A DNA stretch of 14,513 bases, taken from JBDTMC01 sp039934475 (GTDB taxonomy: Bacteria > Acidobacteriota > Terriglobia > Bryobacterales > Bryobacteraceae). The notes below the pieces were generated by a model, which was not told the DNA's origin, made no database searches, and saw only the letters and a list, made by a program, of their open reading frames with translations. Positions 7,907 through 14,513 of this stretch are shown here, in pieces; within the stretch, counting starts at the first letter, position 1; the number at the start of each line of letters is the position of its first letter. The translations under genes were made by a program, and so were the position numbers. The DNA lies in the NCBI GenBank assembly GCA_039934475.1, contig JBDTMC010000170.1:1-14513 (forward strand), given 5' to 3'.

Positions 7907-8461
7907 ATGGCGGCCACCGCTTTAATGACCGGGCTCGAATTTGATGCACTTCCATACAACGAGGGCCGGCTTTGGGAACTTTTGGGCGGAGAGCGTATCC
8001 CTGTGTCTAGCCCGACTCCGGAACATCAATTGATCGTGCAGCGCATCCTATTCGCCCTCATGGTTTACCTCGAAGCTCGCCCCGGCACAGGTTTGGTTCT
8101 TACCGATGTCGAATTTGCACTAGCGGACAATTACCGCGTCCGGCCCGACGTTCTGCTTTTGTTGCAGCCACGCGTTTCGTCCCTCGACATGAACCGGGTG
8201 CCAGTGCCCGGCGCACCCGATCTCGCCGTCGAGATCATCTCCCCCTCGGAGCGCAGCTCCGACACGCAAGAGAAACTGCAGGCATACCTGCGCTATAGAA
8301 CCTCCGAAGTCTGGCAGGTGTATCCCAAGTCGAAATCCGTGATGATCCATCGCGGCGAATCCAGCACAATGATCACATCCGACGATACAATCTCAACGTC
8401 GATGCTCCCCGGCTTTTCACTGGCGATCGGAACCCTGCTCACGACGCCAACAGCACGCTGA
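7907..8461 (+). CDS. Uma2 family (DUF820) PD-(D/E)xK nuclease-like protein
   Basis: A 184-residue Uma2 family protein. This family has a restriction-endonuclease-like fold and is abundant in cyanobacteria and soil bacteria, but the biological role of its members is largely unestablished. Visible family features are the N-terminal ELLGGERI and SPTPEHQLI blocks, VRPDVLLL with Asp81, PDLAVEIISPS with Glu109, and EKLQAYLRY with Lys123, the usual D...E...K set. The segment VWQVYPKSKSV replaces the more typical WLVDP, so one acidic position after the catalytic core is Tyr139. AAGGAGAGGAG precedes the ATG, a strong ribosome binding site. The gene ends 12 bases before DUF433, so it is probably transcribed with it. 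Whether it is a nuclease here is inferred from the family. Confidence 0.9.
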   Translation: MAATALMTGLEFDALPYNEGRLWELLGGERIPVSSPTPEHQLIVQRILFALMVYLEARPGTGLVLTDVEFALADNYRVRPDVLLLLQPRVSSLDMNRVPVPGAPDLAVEIISPSERSSDTQEKLQAYLRYRTSEVWQVYPKSKSVMIHRGESSTMITSDDTISTSMLPGFSLAIGTLLTTPTAR

Positions 8462-8473
8462 GAGGAAGCCCGC

Positions 8474-8734
8474 ATGACCTACACTGGGAATATGGCAACC
8501 GTTCACCAGTTTGATCGAATTACGATTGAGCCAGGAAAGTGCGGCGGGAAGCCCTGTATTCGAGGGCTGCGCATTACTGTTCGGCGAGTCCTTGAACTCC
8601 TCGCAGTGTACACGGATCGCTCTGCTCTTTTCGCCGAGTATCCTTTTCTAGAATCAGACGATATCAGTCAAGCGCTTCACTATGCGGCGGCCACCGTCGA
8701 CGACGAGCACCTCAGCATTGATCGAGTCGCGTGA
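8474..8734 (+). CDS. DUF433 family protein, probable antitoxin
   Basis: An 86-residue DUF433 protein. Members are small helix-turn-helix proteins usually encoded next to DUF5615 PIN-like proteins and regarded as VapB-like antitoxins. The diagnostic block RITIEPGKCGGKPCIRGLRI is present near residues 15-35, followed by VLELLAVYTD and YPFLESDDISQALHYAA, the usual C-terminal helices. GAGGAAG lies 5 bases before ATG 8474 and supports that start; an in-frame ATG at 8492 is the alternative. The stop overlaps the GTG start of the next gene (GTGA at 8731-8734), typical for an antitoxin-toxin pair. The antitoxin looks complete although its partner does not. Confidence 0.9.
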   Translation: MTYTGNMATVHQFDRITIEPGKCGGKPCIRGLRITVRRVLELLAVYTDRSALFAEYPFLESDDISQALHYAAATVDDEHLSIDRVA

Positions 8735-8937
8735 CACGCATAGTCCTCGACCAGGGATTGGCTCCGGCAGCAGCGGAGACCCTGCGGAATTTTGGGTTTG
8801 ATGCCGTTCTGACCGCCCTCAAGGAACATCGCGTGTGCGTTACGGCGAGGCGGCTTTATCCGAAGTGTTGCGATCTCCGCGGATTCGAAGAGCATCCGTA
8901 TCCGGCGGCTTCCCTCTCCAATGAGTCCACGGCGTGA
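8731..8937 (+). pseudogene. Degraded DUF5615 PIN-like protein (toxin partner of DUF433)
   Basis: The frame starts with GTG overlapping the DUF433 stop. The first 27 residues (TRIVLDQGLAPAAAETL, then FGFDAVL) match the N-terminal part of DUF5615 proteins, with the early Asp that belongs to the PIN-like active site. After HRVCVTARR the sequence loses family character: the usual acidic residues after VCVT are absent and the frame ends at 68 residues, against roughly 110 for the family. Another frame over the same bases reads GEAALSEVL, close to the block normally found between the start and the VCVT strand, so frameshifts together with a deletion are likely. It is probably inactive; a short intact variant is less likely. 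Confidence 0.65.
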
Positions 8938-8993
8938 GCCGTCCGCGAGTCGGCACTACTCACCTGGAGCCGTGACCCTTCAAACTCCAACCA

Positions 8994-9287
8994 TCACGCC
9001 CGGTGGATCGCCTGAACGGCGAGTTTGGGCTCCTGAGCGATAATTCGCAGCAGCGCCGCCGCAGGTCCGGTCGGGCGGCGCCGATCCTGCTCCCAGTTCT
9101 GAATCGTCTTCACACTCACGCCAATCAGGTTCGCAAACTCGGACTGCGACAAGCTGGTCTTCTCGCGGATCGCGCGGACACCGGCAGCTTCCACCACGAA
9201 TCGTCGCGACGGCTTTTGCTGACCGCGAAGAATGGCTCCCCCTTCGCGAATGCTCCCCAGTAGTTCCTCAAACATTTTCGCTTTCAT
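8994..9287 (-). CDS. NadS/HigA-type helix-turn-helix antitoxin
   Basis: A 97-residue DNA-binding protein (Xre/HigA class, NadS-like) that would bind its own operator and neutralise a RelE/HigB toxin encoded just upstream. An N-terminal segment (MFEELLGSIREGGAILRGQ) is followed by an HTH at about residues 40-70: RAIREKTSLSQSEFANLIGV, then KTIQNWEQDRRRPTG. This pattern is characteristic of the NadS group. I start it at ATG 9287, with AGGAG 7 bases upstream; ATG 9275 is the alternative, while an upstream TTG at 9293 is unlikely. The start overlaps the end of the toxin remnant, in the usual toxin-first order. It looks intact, unlike its partner. Confidence 0.9.
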   Translation of the reverse strand: MKAKMFEELLGSIREGGAILRGQQKPSRRFVVEAAGVRAIREKTSLSQSEFANLIGVSVKTIQNWEQDRRRPTGPAAALLRIIAQEPKLAVQAIHRA

Positions 9288-9534
9288 TCCCAAACTCCTC
9301 TTTGACCACCTTTGCCAACAGTGCGATCTGCTTCGGCGTCAGATTGCTTACCTCACCGCTGCCACCCCGTAACACCGCGCCGATCGCGGGGTTGACCACC
9401 AACTCAGCCTGAAATCGCCGGTACTCCTCCTCGCAGACCTCGACCTTCACGAGGCAGATTTCGAGTTTGTTAGTTCCACTGGAATTCAGTATACGCCATT
9501 GGCGGATACTGACCCTCGCACCAAAACTTCCCAC
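9268..9534 (-). pseudogene. RelE/HigB-like toxin remnant with central deletion
   Basis: The open frame preserves both ends of a RelE-type toxin of the kind that partners NadS: CEEEYRRFQAELVVNPAIGA and then VLRGGSG at the front, and NLTPKQIALLAKVV plus KEEFG at the back. From memory of the family, the two parts should be separated by some 40-50 residues holding the basic RKxR, GKRGGxRVIYYW and YxKSE segment that forms the active RNase surface. Here GGSG runs within a few residues into NLTPKQ, in frame. The residues before CEEEYRR are also unlike a normal N-terminus, so the true start is unclear (GTG 9534 gives 88 residues, a later GTG is possible). It should be inactive as a toxin, but could still contact the antitoxin. 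The stop lies inside the antitoxin gene. Confidence 0.7.
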
Positions 9535-9552
9535 CGCCGCCCAAGAGCATCC

Positions 9553-12500
9553 CTACCGTATCTCAACACTCTTCAAATTATCGTCCGGCGTGCGATCAAT
9601 CAGTAAATGAAACGGATCAATCCCAGCCTTCTCCGGCAACTCCGACACAGTGAACGTGCGCGTCACATCCCCACTCGTCACATGCACTCGCTCGCGGTAC
9701 AGCGTCTTTCCATACTTCTGTCCCTTCGGCGGCGCCGCAAACGCTCCGAACTCCACCCAGTCGTCGATCGGAACTTCCCTCTCCGCGCCCCCGGCATCGG
9801 CTTTAAACTTCTTCGCCTCCGCCTTCACCGTAACCTCGTACTTGCCGCCATCCAACTTCTTCGCCGTCGTCTTCATCGTGCGATTCGAGAACAGCGTGAT
9901 GTCCTCGAACAAATCACGCAGTAACGCCGCGTTCTGCGGACCCGCCTCTTCCTTCAAAGCATCCACCAGCGCGTACGAAGTCGGGTAAGGCGCGTCCGCA
10001 TAAGCATATTGCTGGACCAACTTACGCAGAACGCGATTGATCGCCTCTTCTCCAATCGTCTCCTTCAATAGGTACATATTCACACTGCCCTTGCGGTAAT
10101 GGATGTAGCCTTGTTCCGCTTCGACATTCAACAGTGGCCGCTCCTTCAACCGTTCCCGGCCGCGAGACCGCAAATATCGGTCCATCTCATATTCCAAGAA
10201 CTTGCGCATGATATCGCGGCCATACTCCTTCTCCATCACCATCAACGCGGAATACTGCGCCATTGTCTCTGAAAGCAGAGTGGCGCCCTGCATATTGGCC
10301 CCCACCACCTGATGCGCCCACCACTGGTGACCCATTTCGTGGGCCACGATGTAGAAGACCTGGTCAATGCTGTCCTTATCGCTCAAATCGGCAATAAAGC
10401 CGATGCCCTCCGAATACGGCATCGTCCCCGGGAACGCCTGCGCGAAACGCGCGATCCGTGGAAACTCGATGATCCGCGCCTCCTTGTGATAGTAAGGCCC
10501 GAAATTCTTCGTGAAGTAGCCGAGCGACTTCTTCATGCTCTCCATCATGCGCGGCACGTTCCACTTGTGTTGCGGCAGATAGTAGACCTCCAGCTTGATG
10601 CCGTTCCATTCCTCCCGCACCACCTCATACCGAGCCGACATGAACGAATAGAAATTCAGCGAGTCCTTGTCCAGCTTGTATTGGAAATAGCGGCGGCCAT
10701 TCTCGCTCCATTCGCGTTGCAGCGAGCCCGGCGCGATCGCGATCTGGTCCGCCACCGTGCTGATCACTGTCTCGACACTCGTCCAATCGGAATTGTTGCT
10801 CAGATACGTGTCCATGCAATGCGCCGTGCAGTTCCGCTCTAAGGCCGGCATGAGGTCCTTCTCGCCCAAGCCCTGATTGCGACGGTCATTGCGGTCGGTC
10901 AGCTCACCGCGCTCCTGATAGCCGATCTGCGGCGCTACCGTGTTGTTGAAAAACGTTCCGTTCTGCACCAGCTCCTGACGCTCCACACTATTGGCAAAAC
11001 CCCGATTCACCGCCTTGACAGTGAACGTGAGTGTGCGCGCCTCGCCTGGCTGCATCGGCGGATTCAGTGAGTAAATGCGGTAGTGAAGGCGCGTGTCATC
11101 TAATTTCACGCTAGCCCCCGCAGGCTGAATCTCGTAGTCGAATTGCCGGTCCATCGTGAAGTGCAGCTCTGCGATCGGGCCATTGCTGCGGTTGGTGATC
11201 GTCTCCGTAGCCCGCATCGTGGCTTCGCGCGTTTCGGGGAAAAGATCGATCTGGTAGCGGACGTTCGAAATGCGCGGCTGCGGTAGATGCTGGAACTTTT
11301 TATAGGTCTTTTCATAGTCTGCTTGAAGCCGTTCCCCGTCCTTGGGACCGATAACCGTGTTCAGCACCTTCGTGTTATAGAACGCCCACGCCCCCGTGGC
11401 GCAGAACGCAATCGCGGTCACAATCATCGCCGGGCGCAGCCAGCCCTCCATCCGCAGACTCGCCACGCGCAGGCGGTGCTTCCATGCGATCTCCTTCCCC
11501 CGCGGCCACAACAGTAAACTGGCGCCGGCCAGCAACACACAGAACAAAGACCAGTACAGTGTGAACCAAAGCCAGCCCGTCATCGCGGGGGCGAAACCGA
11601 AGAACTCCGAATAAGGCAATTGCGGCCGCGCGCCGAACGAAACCATGCGCGACGCGACATTCACCGCCGGCCAGCCGAAGAGATCCGCGATCAGGAAGGC
11701 GATGAAAGCGAAGTACCCGATGTACTTGTTCGGGCTGACAATGTGGAACAGGAACGCCAGAACCGACAGGAAGATAAACAGCGAGAAGTCGCGCAGGAAG
11801 ATCTCATGCGCATAGACGTCAAGCTGAAAGCGCGTGTATCCCTTGGCCGTCTGCACAATCATTCCCGCAGCGACACTAACACCAAGGATCAGCAGAATGC
11901 CCACCAGCAGAACGACTAGTTTCGCCGCATAGAGAACCCAATCGCGAACGGGTAGACTATCGTGAATCTCATCAACGCGATCGTCGCGCTCCCGCCAAAC
12001 CAACTGTCCGGCAAAGTAAGTCAGCAACGCCACCAGGAACATGTACAGCGAGCCCTGAATCAGTTGAGTCACCGCATAGGTCACCGGAAAGCTCTTGTTA
12101 CCAAACGCCTCGCCAACATTCGTCGCCGTACTGACAATGCAATTCAGAAGCGCCGCCGCGGCAATCACCAGGAACGCCGGAGTCTTGATCAGCGAAGCGA
12201 ACTCGATGCGAACCGTGCCCATCCACTGTTGCAGCGCTGCGTTGCCTGACCATGATGGGGTGCGCCACGGAAGCTTACCACCCAAAATCTGTTCATCTTC
12301 CTCCGCCGCGGCTTTGCGCTTGCGCGAGGGCATCTCGCCAAGCGTGATGCGCAAAGAAGCAAGGCCCAGAACCACCGCGCCCACTCCCAGCCAAAGGAGC
12401 CGGTTCCAAAGCAGGATGCCTTCAAACCCGACACTGCGCGAGTTGCGCTCCGCCACCGTCCAGTATTTCGTCATCAGCGTGAACGCTTGCGCGCCAAAGG

Positions 12501-13128
12501 GATCCACCATCGCGGCAAGGGCTTCGTTCTTCAGATCGGACGTTAGAGCCGCGGTAACTCCATAAGCGACCAGCAACAGCAAACCGCCAAGGAAGCTCAC
12601 CGTGGTGGATCGGAATAGAGCCGCCACCGCGAACAACACCGCGGCCACGAAAAGGGTGTTCGGAATCACGAAGACCAGCACGCTATTCAGATGAGCACTC
12701 CAGGAGATGCCGCCAAAGCGCTCCGCCTCCACCCACGGCGCGTACTTCGCCGCGATAACTCCCAGCGTCACGCCCAAAGGCGGAATCATAGCCGCAATTG
12801 AAGCACCCAGATAGCGGCCCATGATATAACCCGACTTACTCACCGGCAGGCTGAACAGCATCTGGTTTGTGTTGTACTGAAAATCGCGAATCGCCGCCGA
12901 GTTCACGAACGCCGTTGTCATCAGCAGCGTCAGTACGGCCATGATGGCGTAATAGTTCTGGATGACGAACGGCGCGTTGCGGAACGTATTGCCGATGGAC
13001 TCGCCCACCGTCACTTTGTCTGACGAGCAGGCGCCAAAGATCATCAGGCTAATGATGAGAAAGAAGATCCACACCATCCACCCTCTCAGCCAATAACGAA
13101 GTTCGAACCCAAGGAAGTGTTGGAACAT
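9553..13128 (-). CDS. ABC-2 permease fused to an M1 family zinc peptidase
   Basis: A 1191-residue two-part membrane protein. Residues 1 to about 585 hold two ABC-2 permease modules: membrane segments I place near 17-34, 60-78, 105-127, 148-170, 176-196 and 240-258 in the first, and 318-335, 353-374, 398-425, 448-463, 467-485 and 512-540 in the second. A thirteenth at 564-584 would put the remainder outside the cytoplasm. Residues about 615-1085 form an M1 peptidase: HEMGH at 930-934, third zinc ligand Glu954, and a Tyr in HYRKG (Tyr1011) as likely catalytic tyrosine. The GxMEN exopeptidase motif is not seen; YSEGIGF (905-911) occupies that place. A short C-terminal domain follows. The gene begins 12 bases after the ABC ATPase stop, so it is co-transcribed with it. 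Such permease/M1 fusions are known in annotation, but their substrates are not. Architecture is firm, substrate unknown. Confidence 0.92.
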   Translation of the reverse strand: MFQHFLGFELRYWLRGWMVWIFFLIISLMIFGACSSDKVTVGESIGNTFRNAPFVIQNYYAIMAVLTLLMTTAFVNSAAIRDFQYNTNQMLFSLPVSKSGYIMGRYLGASIAAMIPPLGVTLGVIAAKYAPWVEAERFGGISWSAHLNSVLVFVIPNTLFVAAVLFAVAALFRSTTVSFLGGLLLLVAYGVTAALTSDLKNEALAAMVDPFGAQAFTLMTKYWTVAERNSRSVGFEGILLWNRLLWLGVGAVVLGLASLRITLGEMPSRKRKAAAEEDEQILGGKLPWRTPSWSGNAALQQWMGTVRIEFASLIKTPAFLVIAAAALLNCIVSTATNVGEAFGNKSFPVTYAVTQLIQGSLYMFLVALLTYFAGQLVWRERDDRVDEIHDSLPVRDWVLYAAKLVVLLVGILLILGVSVAAGMIVQTAKGYTRFQLDVYAHEIFLRDFSLFIFLSVLAFLFHIVSPNKYIGYFAFIAFLIADLFGWPAVNVASRMVSFGARPQLPYSEFFGFAPAMTGWLWFTLYWSLFCVLLAGASLLLWPRGKEIAWKHRLRVASLRMEGWLRPAMIVTAIAFCATGAWAFYNTKVLNTVIGPKDGERLQADYEKTYKKFQHLPQPRISNVRYQIDLFPETREATMRATETITNRSNGPIAELHFTMDRQFDYEIQPAGASVKLDDTRLHYRIYSLNPPMQPGEARTLTFTVKAVNRGFANSVERQELVQNGTFFNNTVAPQIGYQERGELTDRNDRRNQGLGEKDLMPALERNCTAHCMDTYLSNNSDWTSVETVISTVADQIAIAPGSLQREWSENGRRYFQYKLDKDSLNFYSFMSARYEVVREEWNGIKLEVYYLPQHKWNVPRMMESMKKSLGYFTKNFGPYYHKEARIIEFPRIARFAQAFPGTMPYSEGIGFIADLSDKDSIDQVFYIVAHEMGHQWWAHQVVGANMQGATLLSETMAQYSALMVMEKEYGRDIMRKFLEYEMDRYLRSRGRERLKERPLLNVEAEQGYIHYRKGSVNMYLLKETIGEEAINRVLRKLVQQYAYADAPYPTSYALVDALKEEAGPQNAALLRDLFEDITLFSNRTMKTTAKKLDGGKYEVTVKAEAKKFKADAGGAEREVPIDDWVEFGAFAAPPKGQKYGKTLYRERVHVTSGDVTRTFTVSELPEKAGIDPFHLLIDRTPDDNLKSVEIR

Positions 13129-13140
13129 GATTGGCTCGCT

Positions 13141-14013
13141 TTAACGGATGCCTGCGATATGTGTAAAGAACACGTCTTCCAGATCGGCCTGCGCCGGTTC
13201 GAAACCCCCGCCCGGGTGATCCTCGCTGTAGATGTGAACCAGCGGCCTACCCGCAATCAGCTTGTGCGAAATCACACGGTAACTCATCTCCAGGCCGGCC
13301 AACTCCGACTTCGCCGCAAAGCGCTTCCAGACACGCGACTCCAGCCGCCCCACCGCCTCATCGGGATGCCCGGCAAACAGCACACGGCCTTTGTGAATGA
13401 TGGCCATGTTACTGCACAGGTCCATCACGTCTTCCACGATATGAGTGGAGAGGATGACAATGACGTTCTCCCCAATCTCACTCAACAAATTGTAGAAGCG
13501 ATTACGCTCACCCGGGTCCAGGCCGGCCGTCGGTTCGTCAACAATCAGCAACTGCGGGCGGCCCAGCAAAGCCTGGGCAATGCCAAACCGCTGGCGCATC
13601 CCCCCGCTAAAGCCGGAAAGAGCTTTCTTTCGTACATCCCACAAGTTCACCCGCTGCAGCATCGCTTCCACGATGTCCTTGCGCTCACCGCCCGCCGTAA
13701 ACCCCTTCAGCAAGGCAATGTGTTCCAGCATGTCGCGCGCGCTAACCCGTGGGTAGACTCCGAAGTCCTGCGGCAGATAGCCAAGCTGGCGCCGCAACGC
13801 ATCCTTATTTCGAAGAACGTCCAGATCGCCCAGTCGCAACTCGCCGCTATCCGGTTCTTGCAGCGTGGCGATAGTGCGCATCAAGGTCGACTTGCCGGCG
13901 CCGTTCGGGCCCAGCAGACCATACATGCCCATAGGAATAGTGAGCGTGACGTCGTCCAACGCGCGCACGCCATTGGGATAGGTCTTAGACAGATTGCGGA
14001 TGGTGAGTTCCAT
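13141..14013 (-). CDS. ABC transporter ATP-binding protein (partner of the permease/M1 fusion)
   Basis: A 290-residue cytoplasmic ATPase powering the adjacent ABC-2 permease. It has Walker A GPNGAGKST (35-43), Q-loop Gln82 in YLPQDFG, signature FSGGMRQR (135-142), Walker B LLIVDE (155-160), D-loop GLDP and H-loop His191. The C-terminal 80 residues (from about 220) are an accessory domain ending in DLEDVFFTHI, as in bacitracin/CcmA-like exporters. The start at 14013 gives the normal N-terminus MELTIRNLSKTY; GGAAAT directly upstream is a weak ribosome binding site. It is the first gene of the minus-strand operon, 12 bases before the permease/peptidase, which favours a dedicated transporter with one ATPase dimer per fused permease. 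The transported molecule is unknown. Confidence 0.95.
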   Translation of the reverse strand: MELTIRNLSKTYPNGVRALDDVTLTIPMGMYGLLGPNGAGKSTLMRTIATLQEPDSGELRLGDLDVLRNKDALRRQLGYLPQDFGVYPRVSARDMLEHIALLKGFTAGGERKDIVEAMLQRVNLWDVRKKALSGFSGGMRQRFGIAQALLGRPQLLIVDEPTAGLDPGERNRFYNLLSEIGENVIVILSTHIVEDVMDLCSNMAIIHKGRVLFAGHPDEAVGRLESRVWKRFAAKSELAGLEMSYRVISHKLIAGRPLVHIYSEDHPGGGFEPAQADLEDVFFTHIAGIR

Positions 14014-14076
14014 ATTTCCGGGTTCTTGACTACATACGGTAGCAGGTGGCGGATTGTTCAGTTGTAACGTATAGGG
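14014..14076. promoter_or_regulatory. Divergent promoter region between the ABC operon and the VOC gene
   Basis: Only 63 bases separate the two divergent start codons, so promoters for both directions must lie here or overlap the genes. A TTGACT at 14025-14030 (plus strand) resembles a -35 box, but no good -10 box follows at the right distance. I could not assign either promoter precisely. Confidence 0.4.
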
Positions 14077-14511
14077 ATGACGACCAACCGCTCAGTACCC
14101 GTGGACACCATCCTGCCGCATCTGTTCTATCAAGACGTGGCCTCGGCGATGGCGTGGCTGGCCAAAGTCTTTGGCTTCCGCGAACACTATCGCTATGGCG
14201 ATCCAGTGCAAGGTGGCCAAATGCATCTCGGCGAAGCCTGGATCATGCTCGCCAGCATTCGCCCCGGCCGCGCCACTCCCGCCCAAACCGGCCTCCGCAA
14301 CAGCGCCTTAACGGTATTCGTAGAAGACGTTGACGGCCATTACGAAAAAGCAAAAGCCGCCGGAGCCAAAATCCTCGAGGAACCAAACGAAACCGCCTAC
14401 GGCGAGCGCCAATACGCCGCCGAAGACATCGAGGGCCACCAATGGCTATTCTCAAAGCACGCCCAAGACGTAAGCCCAGAACAATGGGGAGCCGTCATCT
14501 TCCAGGATTGA
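14077..14511 (+). CDS. VOC superfamily (glyoxalase/bleomycin resistance-like) protein
   Basis: A 144-residue single-module pair: two beta-alpha-beta-beta-beta repeats of the vicinal oxygen chelate fold. The first half begins ILPHLFYQDVASAMAWLAKV with FGFREHYRY, the second has ALTVFVEDVDGHYEKAKAAG and ends AEDIEGHQWLFSKH, the typical D-x-E-G-H-x-W finish. His15 and a residue around His50 or Glu119 are plausible metal ligands. Members range from glyoxalases and fosfomycin or bleomycin resistance proteins to ring-cleavage dioxygenases; this one resembles the large uncharacterised PhnB/glyoxalase-like group, and the substrate cannot be assigned. The stop at 14509-14511 is two bases from the window edge. 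There is no strong ribosome binding site; AGGG directly precedes ATG. Confidence 0.9.
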   Translation: MTTNRSVPVDTILPHLFYQDVASAMAWLAKVFGFREHYRYGDPVQGGQMHLGEAWIMLASIRPGRATPAQTGLRNSALTVFVEDVDGHYEKAKAAGAKILEEPNETAYGERQYAAEDIEGHQWLFSKHAQDVSPEQWGAVIFQD

Positions 14512-14513
14512 CG

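Noticed and set aside
8938..8993. Possible bidirectional terminator between the converging genes
   Set aside because: Only short imperfect inverted matches are visible and there is no T run.
10312..12565. Several plus-strand open frames opposite the permease/M1 gene
   Set aside because: These are shadow frames of a strongly supported coding region, rich in Arg and His with no motif.
13117..14067. Plus-strand open frame of 316 codons opposite the ABC ATPase
   Set aside because: It is fully antisense to a gene with all ABC ATPase motifs and has no recognisable domain.

Overview
The window is a GC-rich bacterial chromosome segment. Its gene content (Tat-exported sulfatase, fused ABC-2 permease/M1 aminopeptidase, cytochrome c'-like protein, Uma2 nuclease, small toxin-antitoxin modules) fits an Acidobacteriota of the Solibacter/Bryobacter type. 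That placement is an inference from gene families and composition, not from a marker gene.

Layout from left to right. A sulfatase reads leftwards off the window edge (1-1921, minus) and is interrupted at a run of ten G in its Tat signal. A gene-poor stretch of about 540 bases (1922-2462) follows and holds one copy of an 82-base hairpin-containing repeat. A class II Fic AMP-transferase lies on the minus strand (2463-3515), with the second copy of the repeat ending exactly at its start codon. Divergent from fic is a very large gene (3663-7082, plus) of about 1139 residues, tentatively the pyrophosphate-dependent PEP carboxykinase. Next, on the plus strand, comes a translationally coupled pair: a small helical protein and an exported cytochrome c'-like haem protein (7179-7870).

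From 7907 to about 9534 there is a cluster of toxin-antitoxin-type and nuclease-type genes: Uma2, DUF433, a degraded DUF5615 PIN-like partner, then on the minus strand a NadS-type HTH antitoxin whose RelE/HigB-like toxin has lost its central part. In both pairs the regulator half looks intact and the toxin half looks damaged.

The right third is a two-gene minus-strand operon. An ABC ATPase (13141-14013) lies upstream of a 1191-residue protein that joins a two-module ABC-2 permease to an extracytoplasmic M1 zinc peptidase (9553-13128). A VOC-superfamily gene (14077-14511, plus) is divergent from it and ends almost at the window edge.

No tRNA, rRNA, CRISPR array, transposase or integrase was recognised. 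The points most worth a second look are the G-tract frameshift, the paired 82-base elements, the candidate PPi-PEPCK, and the internally deleted toxin beside an intact antitoxin.
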